Source of the DNA: Saccharum officinarum | Taxonomy: Eukaryota > Streptophyta > Magnoliopsida > Poales > Poaceae | Direction: 5' to 3' | DNA length: 64,000 bases | Assembly (NCBI GenBank): GCA_020631735.1 | Contig: CM036170.1 | Span: 64,991,737-65,055,736, forward strand | Part shown: positions 36,257 through 46,892 of the stretch, piece after piece | How the letters are laid out: each line of letters begins with the position of its first letter | Numbering within the stretch: the first letter of the stretch is position 1 | Notes under the pieces: model-generated | Databases searched by the model: none | Told to the model about the DNA's origin: nothing | Seen by the model: the letters and a program-made list of their open reading frames with translations, nothing else | Program-made: the position numbers and the translations under genes

Positions 36257-37934
36257 CTAATCCAGCTCGACCTGGTACCACTCCACGGATCCAACCTCTC
36301 CGTCGATCTCGAGCACGCACACGGACCTGACGAGGTACGAGACGGCGGCGTCGACCGTGTCGAACTTGGCGAGGTCCGGGGGCAGGGCGTCCCCAGGCCA
36401 GTTCTCCAGCCAGCGCTTGAGCCTTTCCTCCAGCTCCTCCCTGGACACGAACTCCTCGTCCATGCCGGGCTCCATCAGCACGTACGTGTCCGACTGGATG
36501 TCCGCTCGTCTCCTCCGTGCAGCACAAACCTATAACCATCAAAATGATGATCATGGCCGGTTGGTTATTATTAGGTACAGAGTAATACGGGAGTATGAGA
36601 AAATGTTTCCTTTCTATTTCCGTGCCAAGACTTGGACCTGGTTTCCGTGGCCTTGAATTCTCGGTGGTCGCTTGAACGAGGCCCTCGCGGCACCACCCAC
36701 GAACGCCTTCTTCTGCCAGCGCCGCCGGCGGGGCAGCAGCAGTGACGCCCTTCTGCCTGCATTTGAGGAGACAGGTCAGGTGGTGGGTGCATGAAAAATG
36801 CCAAGAGAAACGTTGAAGCGGTACACTGTTTGACTACTGATGGAAAAGCGTTCCTTCCTACACGCAGGACTTTCCCACCATGTGATCTAGAAAGTTGCTC
36901 TGTTTTTTCTCTCTCGTCAAGGGTTTGTCCAATTCAAAAGTGGAAATCCGTTTGGAGTGCCAGGTGTGGATTTCGTTGGGGATCTAGTGAATGCAAGTCA
37001 TAAATTACCTACTCCGGTTAACAACTGCAGGGCGAGACTCTGCAGCAGCAGCCGCCTTTTCTGCTCTCATAGTTTTCTGTAGCAGAAGCGGCTGCAGCTG
37101 CAGCAGAACAGCCCCGGGTTCTCTCTCTTGCCAAGTTTGTTAGTCCTTGTCAAAAAGGTTGCGCACGCAATCAGTCAAATTCGAAAGATGATGAAATTGT
37201 AGCCCACTCTTGCTTTGAAAGTCATCTAAGACTTCCAGCAGTGTTGTTTAGTTACACAAATATGAATAATTTATGATCAAGCTGACTATTTGACTCGTTC
37301 AAAATGCCGATTAAAAAACTCTGCAAAATCTCTTACCATAGCCGTCACAATCCGGCCATATTTAGAACGAAGGAATTTTGAGAAAACAAGGGAACTGTGT
37401 GAAACGCATGAATAAAGTAAGGATGAAGGGGGGGGGGGGGGATGCAAAATATAGGAAAGTCACAGAGTTGTGTTCGGAACGTAGATAGAGATAGAAAATC
37501 AAAGAAATAGAAAAAAAATCGGTGGTTACCAGTATCAAACAGAAAACAAATTCAATTTATTCACTACTCATCCGTTTGTTCTTATCCGCACCTTCTCTCC
37601 TATCGCTATTTTGTGAAGCAACGCTACCCTTTCCAAAGGAACGGCAAGTCAAACGCTAGAATCATATTCCTCTAAATTTCCTTTGAGAATCCTTCATTCC
37701 TGTCTCCAGTCTGTTAGTAAAACTACTGTGCTATGGCAATCGACATGTTGGGCACTTGGCCCTGGTCGGCAGTGATTGATGAACCAAGAAACAGAGCCAT
37801 GGTGTGCAGCGTGTTACTTAGGCAGCATGACACATGGTAAGAGTGATCGGAAAACTGACATTACCACTAATGAGCAGTCCACCGGCGGGGCCGCACCCCG
37901 GCAGCCGGGCTACAGCAGCCGCCGTCGTGTCCAT
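36257..37934 (-). CDS. CRR7: CRR7, chloroplast NDH complex assembly factor, 3 exons, 132 aa
   Basis: Stromal factor required to assemble subcomplex A of the chloroplast NADH dehydrogenase-like complex (cyclic electron flow). The minus-strand exons are 37934-37865 (70 bp), 36756-36701 (56 bp) and 36529-36257 (273 bp). The phases fit exactly and total 399 bp. The N-terminus [18 protein letters not shown].. plus the Arg-rich exon 2 ([15 protein letters not shown]) is a chloroplast transit peptide. The mature part is the conserved CRR7 body: [58 protein letters not shown] and a WYQVELD end. Exons 1 and 2 are too small to appear as ORFs and were found by following splice sites and phase, so they are less certain than exon 3. 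A 43-44 bp tandem duplication lies just upstream of the ATG. Confidence 0.85.
37042..37103. repeat. GC-rich imperfect hairpin in CRR7 intron 1
   Basis: The arms 37042-37065 (GCAGCAGCAGCCGCC then TTTTCTGCT) and 37081-37103 (AGCAGAAGCGGCTGCAGCTG..) are inverse of each other with few mismatches and a loop of about 15 nt. It may be a MITE end pair or a simple fold-back. Confidence 0.7.
37430..37441. repeat. Poly-G tract (12)
   Basis: A run of about 12 G residues in CRR7 intron 1; its true length is sensitive to sequencing. Confidence 0.8.
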
Positions 37935-37942
37935 CTTCTCTA

Positions 37943-38029
37943 GGTTGTGTGGCCTTAAAATCTTCTTTATCCCTTCAATGGCTCAGGTTGTGTGGCCCTT
38001 AAAATCTTGTTTATCCTTTCAATGGCTCC
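37943..38029. repeat. 43-44 bp tandem duplication at the CRR7 promoter/5' UTR
   Basis: GGTTGTGTGGCC(C)TTAAAATCTT begins at 37943 and again at 37986. Both units run through TTTATCC(C/T)TTCAATGGCTC with only a few differences. The repeat starts 9 bp upstream of the CRR7 start codon (minus strand). Confidence 0.9.
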
Positions 38030-38623
38030 CACGCCGAAGCTTTTCAGAGCCCTCTTGTGATTATCCTCCTCTACACTGCGATTGGTGACAAGAGCGTTTA
38101 TCTAGAGGGAAGACTGGTTCCTTCTCAGTGAGGATAGATAGGGACATGCCACATTGCCGAATTGCCACGGTACCCGCCGAAGGCCGAACCACTAATTTCC
38201 AGTAGCATTTCAACACTCTGGCAATGGCAAGTACAATTGTAGGTCAACTGTGCAATCACTAATATCCAGTTCCGAGACCAATTCAACATTTCAACTGGTA
38301 TTATAATTACAATGATATGATACAAGAGCACACAGCCACACACCAACTTGTCCATCCTGGGACGCTGAACCATGCTACGGTTTCTATCGTGAACTAGCCA
38401 TTACAATACCTTCCGAAAAACAATTATTCCCACTCTAGAAATTTGTCCCAGGGATTAATGGCTTTAATGGAGAGTATGACTTGTGCTAACAAGTCCCTAC
38501 CAAAAACAACTCGTTTATTTAACCTTGCAGGGTCACAGTCACGGTGCACCGTGATGAATGGATCGTGTAGTCTTGCAGACCCATTAACAAAAGTACAAAC
38601 AATTTTCAGCAACATTGTAGTGG
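38030..38623 (-). other. Spacer between GDPD 3' end and CRR7 start
   Basis: About 0.6 kb containing the GDPD 3' UTR and the CRR7 promoter. No coding signal. Confidence 0.5.
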
Positions 38624-41600
38624 TCAGAGACCTTCATATGCTGAGATCATTTGACTAATTTTTACTAGGAGGCTATTTGCAGTTTCATCCTTCGGGTGCG
38701 GGGACGTCAATTCTTGGTACCGGTGAAGGGTTCCGGTGAAATCTGTAAACAGTCCATCAACACCCACTGTGTTTATCCAAAAATCGTATTCAGTGTAGGG
38801 ATCCTGATGAAAGTTGAAGTGCAGGAACTGGTTTTCATTCCTGTACGTGTATGGATGTACCTGCACAATAGAATGCAGTTTAACATCCTTCGATGAAACA
38901 AGTATATAGTGGGATAAAACAAGCCTAAAAAACGTGGCCTGTAGCAGTGTGACAATTTGATCCACATGTTCTTTTTGCAGCAGAAAGTTTGCACCATAAT
39001 GCATAACTAAACACAAGCTTAATAAGCCAATTTGAGTAATTCAACCAAAGTTTTAGTGAAACAGACTACTTGTTATTAGGGAGCTCTTATCCATTTTTTG
39101 AAGAAAGGAAGGCAGTCCTCCCAGTTCGACACATAGGACACGGTGAGGAACAGGACACAAATGTAAGTAGCATTCCCTAAAGAAAGTAGAGAGATGTGAG
39201 TTGTCAATGCAGGTATTGCCAACTTGGTGGTAGTTCCAACCCAATGCACTACGTGACTGGCCATAGTTTTAGTCAATGCACTTATGCACGTGAGACCAAA
39301 ACTACAAGAGAGCCATGATGTTTTATAGGATCCTTCTGGTTATCCGAAGTGTCCAGATGCATTTAGACAGAAAAACATACAAGATAGCAGTTAACATATG
39401 GAAGGTGGTCCAATTAGTATAGGTAACTTTACAATAATCCATGTAAAGTCTGAACTTTAGATCATTACAATGAATATAAACAAATGCCATACCTGGAGAT
39501 TATGAGCATGTGCCCGTGCGACAAGATCACTAGGTGGCATCAAGTAGTTTCCTGAAGCTGGAACAATAGTATCTTTCCACGGACCAAGGCCGACAACATA
39601 TTTCGCAATGTAAGCAAGGTAGTCATCTGAAGTGATTTCCCAGTAAGACTGCTAATGCGAAATGAAATAAGTTATATCCAAAGGCATGTTCCACTGAGTT
39701 GCACTAAACGGGCCCTAAAATCTCAGGGGTTGATTTCTGTTATCCAGAGAACAAATGGGTGACAGATTGTTACTAAACATTAGTACCTGGTTCGTGTCTT
39801 GTGTTCTCACTGTGATATCATCAATCAAAAATACCTTCGGAGAGTCAATCAAGTCTGATACATGTACAATGGAGGTGGGAGCAAAGGATTGTATAAACAA
39901 TGGCTGCTTCATCCAATTCTCTGACATATATTCACCTTTGTATCCATATTTAAGCAAGGTATCCACAAATTTGTCCTCAAACTTCTTCCCATCAGCCCAC
40001 TTGACCTGGTGAAAGTAATACAAACTCATTATGACACATCATAAAATGAGAAATTAGCCCCTCACATTGTCAAGAAAAAAATGAGTTGCCCTATCCAGCT
40101 CATCGTAGTCAAGGGCATCAATGCTAACTACTTTTAAGAAAAGCATATCATCTCAGCATTGTTGTCACAACCCATGTGCCAAAAGAAGGAAACATAATAG
40201 CAATTTAATTACATTTGTGACAAAAAGAAAACTCTATAAACTAGCATCTTCAGTCCTGTTCGTTTGGTAGACAACAGTTACTTTCATAAGCTCAGCAGCC
40301 AGCTGCTGATATCACCATTCTACAGAAAGTTCATATATACCATCTAAATAGATTTTTTTTTGGCAGTGACATAACTGTATATTACCACGAATCATAATAA
40401 AGTACATATTTTCTCTTGAGAACCGGGGGACCTACATGCTTGTTGATAAAAACTGGATCTTTAATCTCTGGATATATGCCGACAGTTCTGTCTGCATCTA
40501 GGGCAATTGAAATGAATTCTTCAAACGTGATGATTGAAAACATACCTGAATGACAATATCACAAGAAAATAATAGATTGCTATCATTAATCCCCAATCAC
40601 AATCTTCCATGTGAGTTAATGCAAATGTGTTCTTAGGCCAAGTAAAGTCAAACACAAAACAATATAGCTGTACTAGTTGTAAATAAACAAGGGTTTCATA
40701 AAGGAAATGGAATACCTGCTTTGGTGAAGAGTAATAACTATGCTAAATCAACAAATAAGAATCCTAGATTGTATCAGATAATGGGAAGAAATGTTATTGA
40801 GAAAAGAACCAATGAACCACATGCTATACATTTCTGAGTAATTAAAACAACAAAATTCCTCTGATTTCCTAGAATATTGCTGCACTCAGAAATAACTGCA
40901 TTTTTTTTTTGCGAAGAAGGGTATGTTGTTTACAGTGCATAGAAACATATCAGAATATTTTGGCTGGCGAGTGATGAAACTAATTATTTTCCAGCTAATT
41001 GCCAAGTTTATGGCAGTTACAGTAAGAAGCAAATAAGCTGGCAGCAGCAGGTCAATTCAGCAAATGCACATAGATGTGACAAGAATCACTTCAATGCTCT
41101 TTGGAGTTGGAGCACATCAGCATGGTCATAGAAGAGGAAGTATGACATGAAACAATGATGACAAGTTGATAACAAAATCCATGCGAAGGATATCCATACC
41201 ATTGTATTGTTGATCTCTGAACGAGTATCTCTGCTTCACTTTAAGTGTTTTAAGTTCCTCCAGTGTGAAGTCCACTGCAAACCAACACTTCGACATTAGT
41301 TTAAATAATCAAGAACACATAAGCTTAGAGCGGTGCCTGGGGGCATCCCTTGGGACACACAGATCCGGGTTTGAGCCCCCATGGGCGCTCCCCGTGGTTC
41401 TGCATTAAAAAAGGTCCCTGGTTGTGCAAACTATTTTTAGCAGCAGGCACAGGGTGTGCCTCCTGCGCAGGCAGCCTTCAGGATGTTTTCTAGACACAGG
41501 AGTGGTTTGCATCTATCTAACATCAAAGCTGTTGGGCGTCCCCAGAGGTCTAGTTTTTTTTTCCTTTCCAAAAGCTTACAAGTTTCTCATTCTCAATCCA

Positions 41601-43946
41601 CCCCTCCAAGTAACATGAAGTTGAAACTGTCAATAATATTATATGTAAATAGTATTCCAGTATAGATGAGCATGTAATAAATTCCTGAATTAGAGTCAAG
41701 AAAACACAGCAGGGATGCATTGTTATTTCCTTGTTGCTTAACTACATTTCATGTAGCAGATATGTAAATTAAAATGGTAATAACAAAAGGAGTGAAGGAA
41801 TCGGGGTTGGTTGTAAGGTGCAAACCTACAAACCATCCAGAAACATTAAACCACTCCACTTCATAGGTTCTTCTTCGATTGGCAAATTCCTTACGCCTGG
41901 CAACATCAGTTGTATCGTCAAGTGTTACATCATGAAAACAAATCAAGGCCCCATCTTTGCTAGCAAGAATGTCAGACTCTATAAAATCTGCCCCTTCTCC
42001 AATAGCTTTCTGCAATAGGATTTCTTTTGGTTAAATGCGATTTTCCAATTTAGAATAACTCATTGTCCACATGCTAGAAAAATTATAAACTTGTCATACG
42101 TGAATTCAATAGCCTTTGCAGTAACTGATATCTAATAATCTGAAAGCTAGCATTTAGGTATATCAACTTCACAAAAAACATCTTATTCTCTTGGCAAGAT
42201 AGAAATATAGAATTCTGCTACAGATCAATAGTGCTTGCAATTTTCTGAGCAGTACCAGGTATGCAGCAGCTGTTTCCTCGGGAATTTCCCCATTTGAGCC
42301 ACGATGAGCAATGTTATATGGTCGAAACGTCTGTATGGGCTTCTTCTCTTCATTCTTCGTCTTACTCGGTAGTGGAAAGAGAGGCCTAGCAAATGACAAA
42401 TGTAATAGTAGCAGAAGAAAAAGAGGTGCACAACCTGCCAAGGACATCGATGCAGATAAATTAAAGATACGCCAATGTGCATAATTCAGATACAGCTGGA
42501 GAGAAAATTTAAACCATTCTTTTAGCATTTCGCATGCTATTTAAGAATATGCAACCACAAACTATGTGCACAATTGGAAGAGTAGTAATTGATTGTAACA
42601 TTCGTGAGGCAAAACCTGTATACTTGTCTTCCTATAATGTATAGACAGGGTACATATGTGAATCTTCTACTAGAATTTCTTCTTTCAATACATGGGTTAG
42701 AACAGAATGCTTCGAATTTGAATAGTGACAAGTCTACTATTAGCTACAACATAGATTAAGGCGATATGCAATCCATAAAACATTAGTCATGGTTCGAATA
42801 CGCAATGCATCAGGGATGTCAATTTTTTCTTTTCTCAAACAAGCAGTAGAACTGCGTGTCATTGTAGGCAAAACAGTCTGATTACATGCCATCTCCATGG
42901 CTTGGGGTTAGTTTTTTGTACGATTTGCACCCTAGAACATATGATCAAAGTTGTCAAATGAAGATACATTTAGACAAATGTGGCATCAGGTGCACATTAA
43001 GATTCTATCATGGAGATCTTTTAAGAGATTTATATTGCAGCTGCACGGATAGAATATGCAAGAATGTCAATATATGGAGAGAACATGGCTAACCACGATA
43101 TAAAATACAGAAGAAAGAGTAAATCTAACTGCCACTGTGTTTGTTTTCTCCTCTTCTGCACGAGGATGTAAGAATACACATGTTTGTGCTTTGGAACCTT
43201 AGCCAATGTGGCAATGTGAGATTCCTTTGCAGTTCAAAAAGAAAGAAAGAAAATCCTCTCCCTTCCATTAATTTTGGAGTTTTCTTTCTTTCTGTATCTG
43301 TCATACTCCTCCATCCACAGTCTACTAGGGGTCACAAGTTACAACTCTCAAGATCAAGTCTTCAAATATCATTGGAGTATTGATTCAAAATGGAACATGC
43401 CAATTCATCAGAACAACTGAGTATATGTTCATCAGTAGTGTGAAACTAGGTAGTATCACGATGTAATTAACACAACCAACCCAGCAATTTCCTTATTAAA
43501 CAACCTAGAAGGTGCTAAATTCACGCTATACCCATTCATCCAGACATATCCACCTCAGAAAGGCATACCAGATACAGACCGGAATAGCAACAGATATGCA
43601 ATTCAGAGCAAGCTCATTCCACATCACACTCGCACCCTGCAAAAGTACCCTTCACTGCCTTATTTCCGTATCACGAACCAACAAAAACCATGCCAGATCA
43701 CTCACAAACTGGCCATTCCACAGTTAGCTAAGCGCAAATGCAGATGCAGCCCCCGCCTTACAATTATAAGGCGATCGCGCAAGGATAAAAACAAGGACGC
43801 GGAATGAACTGCTGAAATTTGCATACACACACTAGGTTTATCAGATCGGTGGGCACTGCGCCGAGCGCCGAGCGCCGAGCATTCAGAAATCAGGATGGGC
43901 CGACGAATCGAGGGGGAGAGGGTCACTTACAGAGAGGAGGGCGCAT
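38624..43946 (-). CDS. Secreted glycerophosphodiester phosphodiesterase (GDPD family), 8 exons, 391 aa
   Basis: Hydrolyses glycerophosphodiesters to sn-glycerol-3-phosphate and an alcohol, part of phospholipid turnover and phosphate recycling. The minus-strand coding exons are 43946-43931, 42434-42256, 42009-41826, 41274-41200, 40545-40436, 40005-39787, 39648-39493 and 38860-38624. All have GT..AG borders, and the total of 1176 bp is in frame. The first exon codes for only five residues and one base. Joined to exon 2 it makes a signal peptide (MRPPLCCAPLFLLLLLHLSF), so the product should enter the secretory pathway. GDPD motifs are HRGSNGEIPEET (catalytic His-Arg and Glu), FIESDILASKDGALICFHD (Glu/Asp metal ligands and second His) and YPEIKDP. 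The C-terminal part has WKDTIVPASGNYL and VGVDGLFTDF. The long 5' intron holds no gene. A SINE sits in the intron between exons 3 and 4. Confidence 0.92.
41328..41571 (+). mobile_element. tRNA-derived SINE in a GDPD intron
   Basis: It begins GAGCGGTGCCTGGGGGCATC (A-box-like), has a B-box-like GGTTTGAGCCC at 41368-41378 and ends in a T-rich tail. The short direct repeat AAGCTTA flanks it (41321-41327 and 41572-41578). It resembles grass Au-type SINEs and is antisense to the host gene. Confidence 0.7.
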
Positions 43947-44532
43947 GGTGCAGCGGTGCTCCCTCGGTCTTTCCCCCTGTCGCCCACACTCTTCTTGCTC
44001 CACTTCGCTGGAGTCCCTCCCGTCTCCCCGCTGTATATGGGAGCGAGCGAGCTTGCTATGCTCCGGTTTCAGTGGAGCAGAAGAGGAAACGGCGCGCGGC
44101 ACCTCGCTCCGTGCTGAGCGCCTCTCTCTCCTCGCTCCCACAACCCCGCTTTTTCTTTCTGTCACGCCATCGCTTCTTCATCGTCAATCCCTTGACGGAA
44201 CGGAAGCCACAATCCAACCAGATCAATGGCCGCCCCAACCAATGAGATTGCCGAACGGTTACGAGCTATACAACCACCTTACTGTTCGCTGACACTGACA
44301 GGTGGCTACAACATCACGTTGCTCCGGTAGGGCCCACCCGTCTGCTACTCTGCTACTCCTCGACCGTGGAGTAGACGCGTGCGTTTATACGTTTCCGGCG
44401 CCGTTGACGGAATATTCTGGGAATAACTCTATCGCCTTTCATATAAAAATGTATTTATTCAATATTAAATGGAAATATATTATTTTTTCCGGAAAAAGTA
44501 AGCTCTGGTACATGATTAGTATACCCTTAAAT
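43947..44532. other. GDPD 5' UTR/promoter and upstream sequence
   Basis: 43947-44170 is a CT/GC-rich minus-strand leader with a TATA-like CCATATACAGC near 44035. Beyond 44400 the DNA is AT-rich and non-coding. Confidence 0.45.
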
Positions 44533-45035
44533 TTTATATTATTTTCTTGAGTATCTTAACGGTTTCAAATGATAAAAGTTTAAAACTAAAACTTATAGAT
44601 CTCCCCGATAGCTACAACTTTAATGTAAAAGATATCCTTATTTGATACTTACCAAGAAAAATATAATTTTTTAAGGCAAAAAGCCCTTGTTCACGATAAA
44701 TATGTAATTCAAACTTTATATTATTTTCTCGAGTTTTTTAACAATCTTAAATGTAAAAACTCAAAACTACAAAGCTGTAGATATCATTGAGAGTTAGAAC
44801 TTTGGTATAAAAAATATTTCATTTGACTTCATACAAAGAGATATTACTTGTTTAATGCGGCAAACACTCAGACGATTATTATGATGCTGAAATTTTATAT
44901 TTTTTAAGTATCTTATCGTACTCAAACGAAAAAATTCAAAGCTAGAAAGTTGTAAATCTCGTCGAGATCTATAATTTTTATAAATATCATCTTCATCTGA
45001 CGTATATGAAGAGTTATGATTTTTTAAAAGTTCAG
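44533..45035. repeat. Three-unit degenerate tandem repeat, period about 180 bp
   Basis: Units start near 44533, 44715 and 44893 with TTTATATT(A)TTTT. Each continues in the same order: a GAGT..TCTTAA-like segment, CTCAAA..CTA..AGCT-like, TAGATATC/TAAATCTC-like, a TTTGAT/TTTGAC/TCTGAC motif and a terminal AAGAG-TAT-ATT. Similarity between units is moderate but runs along their full length. Confidence 0.7.
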
Positions 45036-45505
45036 GCTTGTCACGTCACTCCCGGTGATGCAACAAAACAATACTGTAAGCTTTTCCATATCGAAAATGC
45101 CGTCCAACGTGGCAAATCTTGCCACACCACATGTGTTGGCGTGACAGCGTTATTTGGTCTTGCCAAAAGGATCAGATCTGTAAAATTTGTTTTTTACGTT
45201 ATTATTAAAATATTGAATAAAAATGATTAAAAATTTTAAAAATCCCGAGCGTGGGGACGGCTCCTGGACTCCCGTGCCGGCCTGCCTTCCTGTGCCGGAA
45301 TTTGATCGGCATGGGCTGGCCAGCTCGACACGCCTCGACACGGCAATGGTCGCGTAGCTTTTGCCGTTTGGTGCGGCCCATGTTCTCGCCCAACAGAAAC
45401 CGAGTCCCGAGCCCATCGCCATTTCCAGCGTCTTGTCTCGCTGTATCGGCCGATCTCCCCATCCCTCCTCCCCTCTTCGTCGATCCCACCACCGCGCCGA
45501 CCCCG

Positions 45506-45919
45506 ATGGCCTCCGCCGCCTCATCGGCCGCCGGCGCTGGCAAATCGCTGTTCCAGGGGCTCCGCAGGTTCCTCAAGAAGCCGTGGGAGATCACGGGCCC
45601 CTGCGCCTCGCCCGAGTACCGCAGCGCGCTGCCTGACGCGCTCGAGTACCGCGTCAAGTGCCCGGCCACCGTGCGCGACGACCGCGACAAGGCCGTCGTG
45701 CCCACATCCGACCCGGAGACAGTCTACGACATCAAATACTTCACCCGCGACCGCCGCCGGAACCGCCCGCCCGTGCGGCGCACCCTGCTCCGCAAGCCCG
45801 AACTCGAGCGCTACATGGCCACCAAGCAGTTCGACCCCACCAAGGACTTCCCCGTGCCGTACGTGAACACCACCGTCGAGGAGGACGACAACACGGTCGG
45901 CGGTGGCTACCAGAAGTGA
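45506..45919 (+). CDS. Probable plant-specific mitochondrial complex I accessory subunit (P1-like), single exon, 137 aa
   Basis: A small basic protein without a transmembrane span. It starts MASAASSAAGAGKSLFQGLR, followed by FLKKPWEITGPCASPEYRSA, DPETVYDIKYFTRDRRRNRP and a C-terminus ending DFPVPYVNTTVEEDDNTVGG plus GYQK. The pattern W-E-I-T-G-P, DPETVY, R-R-N-R-P-P and the VEEDxxTxGGGY tail fits, from memory, the plant mitochondrial complex I protein related to Arabidopsis At1g67350. I am sure it is a real conserved gene and less sure of the subunit name. The start was chosen at 45506 because the preceding open frame is not conserved-looking leader sequence. Promoter sequence must lie in 45.04-45.5 kb. 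A decayed copy of its 3' end lies at 54.9 kb. Confidence 0.75.
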   Translation: MASAASSAAGAGKSLFQGLRRFLKKPWEITGPCASPEYRSALPDALEYRVKCPATVRDDRDKAVVPTSDPETVYDIKYFTRDRRRNRPPVRRTLLRKPELERYMATKQFDPTKDFPVPYVNTTVEEDDNTVGGGYQK

Positions 45920-46375
45920 CTCAGGTGAGAGGTGGTGTCTCCTCTTAGATCTGAGGTGGTAGCTAGGGTTTCATATTTTGCGATTTGATATATTCGGGCT
46001 GCCAAACGAGGTATTGCTGGCTTGCCACAAAACTTGAAGCAGTTATCCCATCCGGACATGGTTGAACTTGACTGTGCTTGATGCCTATGTCGTGTATGTT
46101 ACGTGCATAAGCTAATTGAGTAGGCCTGCAATGTAAGACAAGGTATCATTTCATCAGAATCAAACACACCACATAATTTGACATGACCAAGGCAGTAGTA
46201 TTTTTTTTACAGGGGTAATACCCTGCTTTTGTAATTTATAGAAAGCATTTAAAGGTCTGACACCCAAGGCATTAGTAATTAGATGATCATATCTTCATAG
46301 TCTGAATTATTGTCTTATGGATGGATGTTTCTGTGTTTTTGTTTGTAATTTGGTATATGTTCATGTTTATTAAGG
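45920..46375 (+). other. Complex I gene 3' flank
   Basis: Probable 3' UTR, starting with the TAGCTAGGGTTTC segment that also appears in the fragment at 55.02 kb. No other coding. Confidence 0.5.
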
Positions 46376-46531
46376 CAGTAAGTCAAGCCGCGGCAACCCG
46401 CCCATTTGAGTCCACTAGGCGTTTAGGGCACGCGGTGAGGCGACGCCATACAGACATCTTATCTTAATATATAATGCCATTAAAATTCAGAAGCAAATCA
46501 TACCTTAATATTGCCAATTCTTAGCATAGTA

Positions 46532-46790
46532 CTCGCTCCATTCCAAATTATAAGGCATTCCAAGAATCTTGGAGAGTCAAAGCATCTTAAGTTTGACCAA
46601 AATTATAGAGAAAATTACAAAAATTTATAACATCAAATAGGTATACTATGAAAATATAATTAATGAAGAATCTAATGATACTTAATTGGTGTCATAAATA
46701 TTATTATCTTATCATATAAATTTGGTCAAACTTGAGATCCTTTGACTCTCCATGATTCTTGGAATGTCTAATAATTTGAGATGGAGGGAG
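46532..46790. mobile_element. Stowaway MITE
   Basis: TA-flanked, with left end CTCGCTCCATTCCAAATTAT and right end ATAATTTGAGATGGAGGGAG. The inner arms (CCAAGAATCTTGGAGAGTC and its inverse near 46750) extend the inverted repeat to about 45 bp. Confidence 0.9.
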
Positions 46791-46892
46791 TACTATAATA
46801 AGTAGTGCTACCATAGTGCTAGCACACAACACAAAGTAGCAAAATAGCAAATCTAAAATCTCTCATCTCTCAATAGCAATAGATTAGTTTTT

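Noticed and set aside
41341..41400. Possible tRNA gene because of the B-box-like GGTTTGAGCCC
   Set aside because: No cloverleaf with an acceptor stem or anticodon arm can be drawn; a SINE explains the boxes, the T-rich tail and the flanking repeat.
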